Of a DNA stretch of 64,000 nucleotides, positions 44,872 to 55,754 are shown in pieces. A program made the translations under genes and the position numbers. The notes beneath the pieces were generated by a model that did no database searches, was not told the origin of the DNA, and was given only the letters and a program-made list of their open reading frames with translations. The first letter of the stretch is position 1, and every line of letters begins with the position of its first letter. This DNA comes from Euborellia annulipes (taxonomy: Eukaryota; Arthropoda; Insecta; Dermaptera; Anisolabididae): NCBI GenBank assembly GCA_023213315.1, contig JAKCPI010002728.1, positions 1-64,000 of the forward strand. Direction: 5' to 3'.

Positions 44872-44957
44872 AAATCTGATGTAACAAGGATAGAACGCAA
44901 CTTACAATTACCAAAGGTGAGAGAAAGTGTGTTCTGTGCTTGTCACACCAGATTTTT
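44872..44957 (+). repeat. Solo DR1 left-terminal palindrome
   Basis: An 86-bp palindrome, AATCTGATGTAAC ... CTTGTCACACCAGATTTTT with the GAGAAAGTGTGTTCTGTG arm, but no DR1 body follows. A separate reverse DR1 copy starts 60 bp later. Confidence 0.75.
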
Positions 44958-45017
44958 GTAAGGGGATATGTATTAAATGTTTTTCAAATTTTAAAAAAAT
45001 CAATCGAATTGAATTTT

Positions 45018-45839
45018 TACTTTCTCTTACCTATATATGTTAATATATATAGAGAGAAAGTATTGGTTTCATGTCAAAAATTCGATGTCGAGTTTTGAGG
45101 TCCCCTGAGTCCAAAAAAGTGATTTTTGGTCTCTGTGTGTGTGTGGGTGTGTGTGAACAAATCTCAAGAAAGAAGAGAGCTACGAGGTTGAACTTTTATA
45201 TTTAAGTTAGTCACCCCCTAGGGCGTGAAAATAAACTTTTGATCAAAATCGGCCAAAAAGTACTAGTACTTTACTGATGTACTTTTTAAGTTTTTTTCGA
45301 TTTTTCAAAAATTCACACTAACGATTTTGATTAAAATTCATAAATCAATAATTTTTTAGATGATCTTTAAAATGTATATTCACATTTTACCCTCAAAATT
45401 GTTTGAAGACCACTTTATTATTGTACTTCATAGAAGAAATGGCTGCCATGGTAATAAAATATAAATACTGTATTTTACTATGTTTATAAATTTTACAAGC
45501 CCTCGGGGTTGGTGTAGGGGTTAGCGTGCTGGCCGTTTATACAAAGGATCGCGGGTTCGGATCCCAGGCATTTGGATACCAAATGGCTTAAATAAGAATG
45601 CCTGGACCCTAAATATATATATTAATTAATCAATGGTTATCGTCAAAATCTTATATGGCCTGAGTTGGCGAAAAGACTGTGCCAATGTGTGTGTGAGTGT
45701 GAGTGAAAAAAAGTGTGAGTTTTTAAAATAAAAAAAATAAATAAATAAAAAATTTACATCTTGAATTTTAGTATATTGGCAGAAACTAAATAAATATCGA
45801 TACAAAAAATCTGGTGGGACCAGTCACATCAGATTTTTT
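45018..45839 (-). repeat. DR1 copy H, split by a SINE
   Basis: Starts TACTTTCTCTTACC, has AAGTACTAGTACTTTACTG and ATGGCTGCCATGGTAA, resumes after the SINE with TTTACATCTTGAATTTTAG and ends CACATCAGATTTTTT. Confidence 0.88.
45498..45748 (+). mobile_element. SINE-1 copy, most complete head
   Basis: A box GGTGTAGGGGTTAGCGTG (45511-45528), B box GGTTCGGATCC (45554-45564), body ATATGGCCTGAGTTGGCG, tail of GT/GA repeats and (AAATA)n. Duplications AAATTTTACA (45488-45497) and AAAATTTACA (45749-45758), 9/10. Confidence 0.85.
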
Positions 45840-46635
45840 CTTCCTAGACATACATGCTAAAAGTTAATCAAGTTAAAAATGGTATGATGATAATAATACC
45901 TCCGTGGTATAGTATAAAATGTGTTAGTTGTTACAAATATCAAATTTTTTTTTTCTTTTAAGAAAAATTAATTTTAAGTTAGAAAAAGATCAAGATATGA
46001 TAAAGTAATTACCATTTGAAATATATCCAAATGACCCCCGGCTTGCCAAGGTACATATATATGTTTCTGATGATCCAACAGATTGAGACCTAACCAGTAA
46101 TATATCATCGGGAACACGCAAGGCGAAATTTAAAAATTAAAACAATAAAATATTTTTACGATTCTTTTTTTTTAAACTTATTTAGATGAACCAAAGATAA
46201 ACATCCCTGTCTAAGTGGGTCTGGGACTTAAGTAGGACTTCTACGGGGGCGACAACGAAAAAGTAATAAAATATTTAAAAAAATTTTATATTCCTTGTTT
46301 TTATTAATAAATCATAAATTTATTCTTAAAATTTATAAAACCTAAATATGGGAGTGAAGGGGCTTAAAATGTTTACTCTCGGGACAAGCAAATGTCAAAC
46401 GAGCTCTGAAAGATTTATTTTGTTTAGATATTCTAGTAAAAATAAACATGGATAATTTTTTTTTTTTAGATAGGAGAGATGTATAAAAAAATGTTTTTCC
46501 TTATTTCAATTAGCAACTCAAGTTAGATTTAACTAATTACAATCCACTAGTGTGGTACAGGTATATAAGTGCATTAAGAGCAAATGGAATAGTCAATGCT
46601 AATTGCATTTTATTTAACAATTATTAGAGAGTGGA
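45840..46635. other. AT-rich non-coding stretch
   Basis: No gene or bounded repeat recognised. Confidence 0.5.
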
Positions 46636-47215
46636 GTGAATTAACTAATTATAATTAGATTCCGATGTTTTTACAAATGCATTCGTACGCGTAATACGCT
46701 TTATGCGAGGGTGGAATTGAAAAATAAAACGGAATAAAAAAAGTGCATCTCTCAAGTGACTGGGTGAGAAATTGGCGGCCGTTGCGATGATAAAGTGGGG
46801 CGTCGGAATGTGCTCTCCTCTGGGGCAAAATAAACAGGGATTGACATGCAAAGTAGCTGGTGTGCGAATTTGAGTAGAATCCTAACGAATTCCCATCTGT
46901 TTGCTCAATTGATTGTTAGACAATTTTTTCGGCTCACTTTTGAATAGCTGATTAACGCGCTTTCGGTGTCTGTTGTTGATTCCATAGTGCCCGGCACACA
47001 AATGATCCTGAACGCAATTTGACTCCATTATCCAAGAGATCGATGCACCCCCTTTAGTTTTTTATGCTTTTTTTTAAGGGGGTGGACGGAAATGAAAAGA
47101 ATTGAACAGGCAGCCGGAGAAGACTCCAGTTTCAGGAGGCTGAAAGCACCGCCAAGGTCAGTAGGACTCTTGCTCTTTGCTACAGGCCTCTACTCCCCTC
47201 CAGCCCTGTTTACAA
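46636..47215. other. Large candidate conserved non-coding element
   Basis: Nearly 600 bp of GC-balanced DNA: CGTACGCGTAATACGC, GGCGGCCGTTGCGATGATAA, GACATGCAAAGTAGC (46843-46857, exact match to 35449-35463), TGATTAACGCGC. An acceptor-like CCTGTTTATTTTGCCCCAG on the minus strand (46822-46840) has no matching donor. A 19-G run follows (47220-47238). Confidence 0.35.
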
Positions 47216-47689
47216 GATAGGGGGGGGGGGGGGGGGGGTTCTCTTAAGGAAAGGTGTTTTTTAAATTTTATTATAAATAAATTAAGATGGGTAATAAAGT
47301 CTTTAATTATCGAGTAATCAACAATTTACACAAAAGATATATCTTTGCCCTATTAGTAGTAGGGAAAAATATAAAAAAACATGTTTGAGGATTGCCCCTG
47401 GTTTGGGTAATGGCTCAGGGCATGGGGTAATAACTCAAATGTATTTTTGGAATATAACATGAAGATACATTTTAATTAAAGAAATATTTATGAGATCAAT
47501 CTTATAAATAAAAGTAAAGTCTATAATCACAAATTAGCATCAATTATTCCCATTTGGACGTAAGATTAGCCTTTTTCAATATAACAAATAGAGTAAAGTC
47601 TTCGATGTGAAATCAACTTCAATTATTATAATTATAATATAAACTAATTACTATTATTAGAGGTAACACAAATTAGAAATAGAAATATT

Positions 47690-47930
47690 TTATTTTTGGA
47701 CACATAAACCACAGATATATCCATCTGGGAATCCCACACTGAACACATAGCATACCCACATTCACAGATGGTGCAATACACAACTCGTTATTTTTCCAAT
47801 TTCTTCGCAAATAATACTTTTGTTATAATTTTCATCATCACTGTCATCGTCACAAACTTCTTCATCTTCACAGTCTGAAAAACTTTCTAAGGGGAATGGC
47901 GTCAGATGAGGGTATTACCAAACGGTATTT
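47690..47930 (-). pseudogene. Decayed acidic and Cys-rich coding remnant
   Basis: On the minus strand one frame reads ESFSDCEDEEVCDDDSDDEN then KSIICEEIGKI. After a shift the next frame reads YCTICECGYAMCS before decaying. An acidic stretch followed by a C-x2-C-x-C knuckle is seen in several transposase and zinc-binding families, but I cannot assign one. Stops and a frameshift show it is dead. Flanking 47240-47690 and 47931-48521 are non-coding. Confidence 0.25.
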
Positions 47931-48521
47931 TATAATTAATTTGAAATAAAAAAAAATCATTTGAATTGTTGAAAATTGATTACATTATCACAGAATAGAA
48001 TAGTTTTATGTCAGAAAAGTAAAATTAAAAATTTAATAAGCATTAAAATTTGGACTTATCGACAAAAACCAACACCGAAAATTAGATAGTGCCACAAACA
48101 AGAAACTCACTTCACTACATGACGCAACTGACTGTCCTTTTGCATTGTTGCCTGTTAGAGACCCCTCCCCTTGCATTTACGCCGTGGGATTTGTAAGTTT
48201 ATTTTGACAGAGATACAGGGGTGAGATTAAGTGACCATACCCTCTCTCCCCTACCGTCTCTTCAGATTCACACGGTCCTATCTTTGCAAGCTTCTTCTTT
48301 TAGCAAAAAGAATTATGGATGAGACATATGGGTACAAAAGAATTTAGTAATAGAAGAATCCCAGGATGTAGAGTTTTGAATATATGGATGGCACCTGAGT
48401 GTTCATCATTTAAAGCTATAAACCGTTAAACGAATGGAGATATAATATATAATATCGAAGAAAAATTATATTATGTTTAAGTATTTCGAAATAAGGGCTC
48501 TCTCAACAGTATTAATTTTTT

Positions 48522-49070
48522 AAAATCTGGTGTGACTGGTCGCGCCAGATTTTTCATGTCGACATATATTTACTTTCCACCGATATATTAGAATTCAAAA
48601 AATTTATAAGTATGGGAAAAAAATTTATATTTTGTTATCATGGCAACCATTTCTCTTATCTTTTCTATGGAGTACAAGAGTAAAGTGGTCTTCAGAAGAT
48701 TTCAATGGCAAAATGAGAATATACATTTTATAGAGAATCTAAAAAATAATTGATTTTTGAATTAAAAAAAAAATCGTTGGAGCGAATTTAGAGAAAATCG
48801 CAAAAAACTGAAAAAGTGCATCAGTAAAATACTAGAATCGATTTTGTTCAAAAGCTTCTAACTTAAATATAAAATTTCAACCGCAAAGCTCTTTTGGTTC
48901 TTGAGTTATTTTGTTCACAGACACACAGATAGATTATGTCGCGAAAACCACTTTTTTGGATTCAGGGGACCTCAAAACGTGTATATTCATCAAAATCTCG
49001 ACATCGACATTTTTCACATGAATCCAATACTTTCTCTATATATTAACATAAATAGAGATAAGAGAAAGTA
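48522..49070 (+). repeat. DR1 copy I
   Basis: Left palindrome in the short-loop form (AATCTGGTGTGACTGGTCGC then GCCAGATTTTT), GTTATCATGGCAACC, a core partly deleted at AATACTAG, ACAGACACACAGATAG, CTCAAAACGTGTAT, right palindrome ending GAGAAAGTA. Confidence 0.88.
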
Positions 49071-50283
49071 AAAATTCAATTTCATATTTAATAAATAGAT
49101 TTCTATATGAATTTCCAAAATATAAAGAAAAAAAATATTTGTTACATGGTCGAATCACCAAAAATAGGCTGTCTAGTTAGGTATTAGGTATATACTGTAT
49201 ATAAAAGTATGGAACTCAAATTTTTTTAATAAATGATGCAAAAAAAAAAACACAACAAAAGAAGGTACAATAGAAGATTTGAAACATGACAAGTGCTCAT
49301 TAAAGTATATTATAGTAAAAAATTACTAATTAAATTATTCACCCAATAAAATCTCTCGACTGCTCTATATAAACATACTAACAACGTGCATACATGCCAA
49401 CATACATACGCATTTAAGAATGTTTGCTGTTAAAATTGTTTTTTTAAATGAAGTGTCAAATTTTTTACAATTACTATACTTTCATTTCAAATAATATACG
49501 GTCTAAATGAGGAGAAAAGAGGTTTTTTTTTTTTTTAAGTACATTATTAGTGAAAATGGTGGGAGAAGATGAGAGTGTATATAAGAATTTATTTTATCAA
49601 TCTAAAATTTTTGGCCCTAATTAACGTTATATTCAGAAATAAATTAGAGATTCATTGATATTGTATAAAATGGCTTTAATCAAAGCTAAATAATAATAAA
49701 ATCAACTCGTTAATGAAATTCGAGGAGGTTAAGGGGGAGAATCAATTACACTTTTCATTTAAATGCAGAACAAGAAAATTATTTAAAATAATAAATTATT
49801 AATTTTCCCAAAGATTTTAAGAAAAAGTTTTTTTTTTTTTAATCACCGGTAATACTTAAATATATTGATATGAAATAATTAAATCGAGTTAAATTATTAT
49901 CATAAAGAAAATAATCATTTTTTTTATAATAAAATAGTACATGTATTAATTACTTTGTAAGATGGGCAAACGGGATGGGAACATCAATTCTCTCATACAA
50001 ATAAATAAGTAATAGGAGATGAATCTCTAAGCTTCTTTCTTAAACGAAATTGAAAACCAACTGGCTTCTACTTGACTCAGCTATCCTCATTAGTATTAAA
50101 TAAATAAACATAACATATACATAACAACTATTTACGAAAACCAGATAAAAATTATTTATTTTTTGTAGATAGAAAATCAAAAAAATAATCTTTTCTACTT
50201 CTGCAAATCACCTTTAAAAAAAATTAAATATTTCTATTTTTATAAATTATAATATTTAAGAGAAGCTAAAAGGATCAGAATTA
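49071..50283. other. AT-rich non-coding stretch
   Basis: No gene or bounded repeat recognised. Confidence 0.5.
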
Positions 50284-50414
50284 GGATCCGACCGAATCAA
50301 GATTTTCAGCAGAAACCGAAGTTCGGCATCAATTTTAGTTTCGGCTGTAACCGTAACCGAAACCGAAACTGTTTCTTGAAATTTCCTATACTAAATTTAT
50401 ATCATTTTACCTAT

Positions 50415-51071
50415 TACTTTCACTTACTTCTATATATGTTAAAATATAGAGAGAGTATTGGATTGATGTCAAAAATTCGATGTCGAGGTTTTGATGGATA
50501 TCCACGTTTTGAGATCCCCTGAATCCAAAAATGGTCTGTCTGTCTGCCTGTTTGTGAACAAAATATCTCAAGAACGAAAAGGTTGAAATTTTATATTTAA
50601 GTTAGATACCCCCCTGGGACGTGACACGAAGCTTTTGAACAAAATCGGCCAAAAAGTGCTTGTACTTTACTGATGTACTTTTTCAGTTTTTTCGATTTCT
50701 CAAAATTCTTGATTAAAATTCAAAAATCCATTATTTTTTTAGATGCTCTTTAAAATTTATATTCTCATTTTGTCATTGAATTCTTCTGAAGATCACTTTA
50801 CTCTTGTACTTCATTGTACTCTTGTACTTCATATCCCTAAATATATGTCGACACAAAAAATCTGGTGGGACAAGCGGGGCAAAGGGGGGGGGGGGGGGGG
50901 GGAGGGGAGAAGAGAAGGAGGAGAGGAAGAAAAGCCAAAAAGAAAAAGAGGTCAAAAAGGAAAAAAAAAGAGGAGGGCTTGAGAGGAAGGGAGAAGAAGG
51001 TTTCGAAAAAGAGGGGAAGGGGGAGAAGGGGGAGGGGAGGGAGAGGGGGGGGACAGCACACCAGATTTTTT
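50415..51071 (-). repeat. DR1 copy J with purine expansion in its palindrome
   Basis: From TACTTTCACTTACTTC through AAGTGCTTGTACTTTACTG to ATATATGTCGACAC and TCTGGTGGGACAAG, where a purine tract interrupts the palindrome, closing with CAGCACACCAGATTTTT. A small tandem duplication of CTCTTGTACTTCATTGTA occurs at about 50800-50830. Confidence 0.85.
50875..51052 (+). repeat. 178-bp G/A-only purine tract
   Basis: Almost uninterrupted purines on the plus strand with runs of 8-21 G. It produces six overlapping Lys/Arg/Gly or Pro/Leu/Phe frames that are not genes. It sits precisely in the loop of the DR1 left palindrome. Confidence 0.9.
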
Positions 51072-51305
51072 ATTTTTATTTTTAGTAAATTTTCCCCCAT
51101 GAATTAAATAATCACTCCATTTTTCCTTGAAGCGAAATCATTTAACCCTTTTTTTTTTTTAGTGCGAATCTCATTCGACGTTTTTGGATCTTTTCAAAAA
51201 CTCAGGGTTCGGCCAGGCCGAAGGGTGGTTTTTGGCCGAAACCGGAACCAGGATTTTTCGGCGAAACCGTAATCGAAACAGAAACTTCGTTCGGTTCTTA
51301 ATCAG

Positions 51306-52710
51306 AATAAATAAAAAAAGATATTTATCAATTTTTATCTTTAAATTGAGAAGGCAATTAGCAACGCGGATTAAAACAATGTGTTTTGAAGACATCGAGA
51401 AAAGCAATCCCTTTCCCAAACAATATACAAAAGATATTTAGAATGATGGAACCTGGCCAGACCAGTTCTATCGATTGAAAATATTAAATAAAAAAATTTT
51501 TTAATCTAAAAATACCGTGAAATGTATCAAACATCCTTCAATTAATTAATATAATATATGAATATAAAATAAAAATGGGAATTTGTATGTTTATAAACTT
51601 GTTCTAACAAAGGCGAAGTGGAAACGCAGACAAAAAAAATGCCAAAGTAGTGTATAAAAAGAACAATCGTAACAGCTGAGGATTTTATTTATCTACATCT
51701 TCAATCATCCTCAGGCTATTCAAAACAGGAATTAAAATTTCTAGGCCTATATCTAGTGACTTATAAATAAAAGCCATTTAGCAGTTCATAAAAGAATAAG
51801 AACAAAGTAGAAAGTATTTATTTATTATCTATTAAATTCATTCATTCGTTTTAATTATTTATTTATCGTCTACTTTCAATTCAAATACAAAAAGAAAAAA
51901 AAATTTTGATCTAATTGCAAATTTCAATAATGAGAAATTATTTGTTAATATTTTTTTTTTTTATGCTATATAATGACCTCGTTAGCTAAATTTCAAAATT
52001 TATTTAGAAATTAAATATGGGACGGAATCCATCGTTTCTAATTGATGTACGATGGCGTTTTAATTAACCATATCATATAAATTAATAACATCCCTCTCTC
52101 TTATTAAATAAAATAATTTTCAAAATTATTCGCCAAACAAGATCTCTCTCAGATAAATAAATTTGGAAGTAATTTAATAAAATTAAATTAATTATATTTT
52201 AGAATGTCCCAGTACTTTTTAATTAATCATTTAAAAATAAAACAAGCGAGTCCTTAATTTTGATTGTGACTTATATAATTTTCGAAATTTGATGGAAAGA
52301 TTAAATTATATTAATTAGGTTTATTTGAAAAAAAAGGGTGCTATTTTAATTTAATGAAGAGTAATTATTTTTAATAATAAAATGTTATTTTAAAAATTTA
52401 AAGAAATTCATGTTTAAAAAAAAAGGAGGAAAAAAAAGGAAAGGGAATTTAATTCTACAAGGTGTTCGTTAAAACATGTGAATCTACCTAGACTCTTTTC
52501 TACGTGGACTGTCTATATATATAATTTATTATATTTATTATAATTTATTTTTATTATATATATATAATTCACATTTATTTGGAAATAAAAACAAGGAAAG
52601 GAAATTTTATTCAAGATTTGTTTTTGTTCAAATCTTTGAACTAATCTTATTCTATTAAATGAGCAATGTACGTTTATTTATTTGTAAGCACATTAATTCC
52701 CTCGAAAACC
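51306..52710. other. AT-rich non-coding stretch
   Basis: No gene or bounded repeat recognised; (TA)-rich tracts near 52520-52565. Confidence 0.5.
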
Positions 52711-52930
52711 GAAGGTAAGAGAAAGTTGTGTGCTGTGCTCCAGTCACACCAGATTTTTTTTAGTTTTTTCCAATTTTCTCAATATCCCATTTGATGATTT
52801 CTTTCAAATTTTAAATATATACCAGGGGTACTATTTCCGGTAGCAATATGAAAGTAAACAAGGTCTTCTCTTTGAGAGATCTCGAGTACTAGTACTTTAC
52901 TGATTTTTTAATTTTCCCTAATTTTATCAA
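52711..52930. repeat. DR1 remnant K
   Basis: Half of the left palindrome (AAGGTAAGAGAAAGTTGTGT, CAGTCACACCAGATTTTT) then a decayed body with GAGTACTAGTACTTTACTGA at 52885-52904. Confidence 0.6.
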
Positions 52931-53027
52931 AAGAAAAAATCACCGAGATCCAGCTCGATCATCCCGGAACTAATACCTATTCATTGACATCGAGAGGTTT
53001 GAGATTAAAGAATTTTTTTTTAAATTG

Positions 53028-53098
53028 ATTTAAGTTCTTTTTCGGCATTGGAGGCCATTTAGATCCCGTCTCTATTTATTTCATTTGATTGGAATACT
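53028..53098 (-). repeat. SINE-2 fragment
   Basis: TTTAAGTTCTTTTTCGGCAT, TGGAGGCCATTTAGATCCCG, TATTTATTTCATTTGATTGG on the plus strand, as in 43394-43470. Confidence 0.6.
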
Positions 53099-53554
53099 TT
53101 ATTAAAGAAAAAAATAATTAAATTTTTTTTTAATAATATGTATGTTCTAAATTCTCTCTTTAACTCTGTTTAATTTACTTAAAATAGTATCATTAAACAT
53201 TTCATGATGACAGTCACATCAAATATGAATTGAATACATCAAAACGTCGATAATTTTGGTACTAGAATTAGCATTGCAAATACATGCAGCAACTCTACTA
53301 GAGATTTTAGAAATATAGAATTTATTTAATAATTGGGGGCATCATTTTTTTTTAATCAACCACTTATTATGCTTAACGCAAAGACTAAAAAAATTCATAT
53401 TTCATTAAAAAAACCCTGTAACGAGGAAAATTTATTTTTTCTTTGACTGCAACTACCAACTGAGAACTTTGACTTCTTAAATAGAGTTTTAAAATTTAAA
53501 GATTGATAAAAACTTTGCTTCAATAATATTTTAAATGATACACTATGTAATATG

Positions 53555-53672
53555 TTTCAAGTTTTTATTGGTGCAGTAATACACTACATAATAATATAGT
53601 TCATCAACAACTGTGATCCCACTTCTGAAGTATTGTTGAAATACATATTATTTAATCAATAAAAACTTGAAA
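53555..53672. repeat. 118-bp element with 16-bp perfect inverted ends
   Basis: TTTCAAGTTTTTATTG (53555-53570) and its exact complement (53657-53672). No coding, no clear target duplication. Confidence 0.6.
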
Positions 53673-55117
53673 TATTATTTAATACAATAATTTAACCAGA
53701 GCCTCCGGTTAAGAGTTTAAATTCAATTTTGATGGGTCCCAAAGATCAAGGGTCTCAATAAATTTGTCTTTAACTAAATTTATCTTAATCTATCCGAAAT
53801 CAAGAATTTTTATTTATCCAGTAAATTCAAGCTTCACTACTTCGCTGAAAATACTAAAAATCGAGACAAAAAAATTCATTCGTCACCATAAATTTTTATA
53901 TGAAATTTTTTTTTTTAAACAATACTTTTGTATTATTTTAAATTTTTTTCAGTATTTAAATTAATAGAAATATGCTAATTAATTTAAGGTAAATATAATT
54001 TTTTTTTAAAGATTAAAGTTATCTCTCCCCTTTTTCTCACATATGACCTTAAGGTTTATCTTAAATGGTAATAAAAATTATTATAAAAAAGATTTATGAG
54101 ATTTTTTTTTTGTTAGTGAAGAAACATGAAAAGTTATTTGGTAGAGGATTGTTCCAAAGGATTGTTATTTTTTTTTTTTTTTGAAAAATAACTTTTTATT
54201 TGACACAAAGTTCAAAAGGAAATAGCAAGATCATTAAAGAAAGCATTTTTGTCTAAAAAAATGAGAATACGAAAAAAAAAAAATAGTAAAAAATATTTAT
54301 TTTGGAAAAGAACGTTTCCGGTTTCACGGTGTGTCTATAAACACCTGTGTCGGTAGAAGATAAATAAATGGCGGTAACGGGACAACGGACATCTTTTAAG
54401 CAACTTTTCATTAAAAAATCGACTAGACTATTTCATTTCATTAATTAAATAAATACTTCCTTATTTTTATTTTAATTTAATAATTAAAGGTTATTGGCAT
54501 TGAAAGTAAGAGGCAGGGCAGTAAGAAACAGGGCGAGGACATTTATTTCAGCATGGCTCCTATCTTTTTTAGATCCTTAATATATATCATTTAGATAACT
54601 TTCAAACTGATAAGAAGGGAGTTTAATTAATTCTATTTCAGCTTGAGTCTTTTTTTTCCCTATTCTTTTCTTCCTTCGAGGTAACAATAATCGGAAATAA
54701 ATAGCAGAAATTAGCTTGAGGGATTAAAAAAATAAATTAAAAACTTCCTTTCTTCTTTTCTAAGACACGCTCTAATTTTTCAATAAGATAAGCTAATGGT
54801 AAAAAAATGTTATATTTTTTTAAATTATTTAAAAGTGAATAATTTCAAATAGACCCGTGGGCGAAGGAAAGAGTAAAGCGATTAAGCAACCGTGAATAAT
54901 CTTGGATGGGTGATCTCAAGGGTCGGGTGAAGGACGCCGGATGTCATTATTTATAATGAGGTATAAAGAACACAATTATATAAACTTATGAAATTAAAAA
55001 CAGAAAAATCTCAGACTAAATGATAAATGGCCGTTTCTCGCTTTGAGTGATAAAATTATAGGCTATTGGCTTTTTCATTTAATTTAATTTAAAATAATAT
55101 TGACGTATTCTAATGCC
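53673..55117. other. AT-rich stretch with two small islands
   Basis: 54300-54420 (GGTGTGTCTATAAACACC hairpin) and 54850-54950 (GCGATTAAGCAACCG, GGATGGGTGATCTC) are less AT-rich and may be regulatory. No gene. Confidence 0.35.
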
Positions 55118-55657
55118 AAAAAAATCTGGTATGACTAGTCGCACTAGTAACTTCGGTAATCGAAAGTTGTGTTCTGTGCTTGTCAAACAAGATTTTTTGG
55201 TGTCGAGATATATTTAGTTTCCGACAGTACAGTACATTTGAATCTTTCCTATAAAGGACAAGAGTAAAGTGGTCTTCAGAAGATTTCAATAGCAAAATGA
55301 GAATATACATTTTAAAGAGCATCTAATAAATAACTGATTTTTTAATTTTAATGAAAATCGTTGAAGCGAATTTTGAGAAAATCGAAAAAACTGAAAAAGT
55401 ACATCAGTAAAGTACTAGTTCTCTCTGGCCGATTTTGATTAAAAGCTTATTTTCAAGCCCTAGGTGGGTGTCTAACTTAAATATAAAATTTCAACCTCCT
55501 AGCTCAATTCCTTCTTGGTTTAATTGAACACACATAGACACACTCACACATATACACACAGACTATGTAGGGAAAACCACTTTTTTGGATTCAGAGGAAC
55601 TCAAAACCTGTATATCCATTAAAATCTCGACATCGAATTTTTGACATGAACCCAATA

Positions 55658-55731
<74 letters not shown>

Positions 55732-55754
55732 CATATATAGAGGTAAGAAAAGTA
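55118..55754 (+). repeat. DR1 copy L with microsatellite-expanded right palindrome
   Basis: Full layout from AATCTGGTATGACTAGTCGC to GGTAAGAAAAGTA. The right palindrome has grown into (CT)n then (TA)n at about 55659-55730, which makes the Arg/Glu and Ile/Tyr repeats of the minus frame 55619-55843. Confidence 0.9.

Larger units (their letters stand above)
50284..51305. mobile_element. CCGAAACCG-type repeat split by DR1
   Basis: 50284-50400 (ACCGAAACCGAAACTG, TTCGGCATC) and 51180-51305 (TTCGGCCAGGCCGAAGG, GGCGAAACCGTAATCG) look like two halves of one element. Tips GAATTAGGATCCGACCGAA and, inverted, GATTAAGAACCGAACGAA are similar. DR1 copy J lies between. Frames on both strands at 51171-51441 are repeat-derived. 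Confidence 0.5.

Noticed and set aside
46822..46851. Acceptor-like site on the minus strand in the 46.7-kb island
   Set aside because: No usable donor follows within the open frame, so no exon is supported.
47110..47215. Plus-strand GTCAGT donor and CTCTTTGCTACAG acceptor 30 nt apart
   Set aside because: The implied intron is shorter than animal introns allow and the flanking acceptor is poor.
50743..51107. Five overlapping frames rich in Lys/Arg/Gly or Pro/Leu/Phe
   Set aside because: All are translations of the purine tract in DR1 copy J; mirrored on both strands, no domain.
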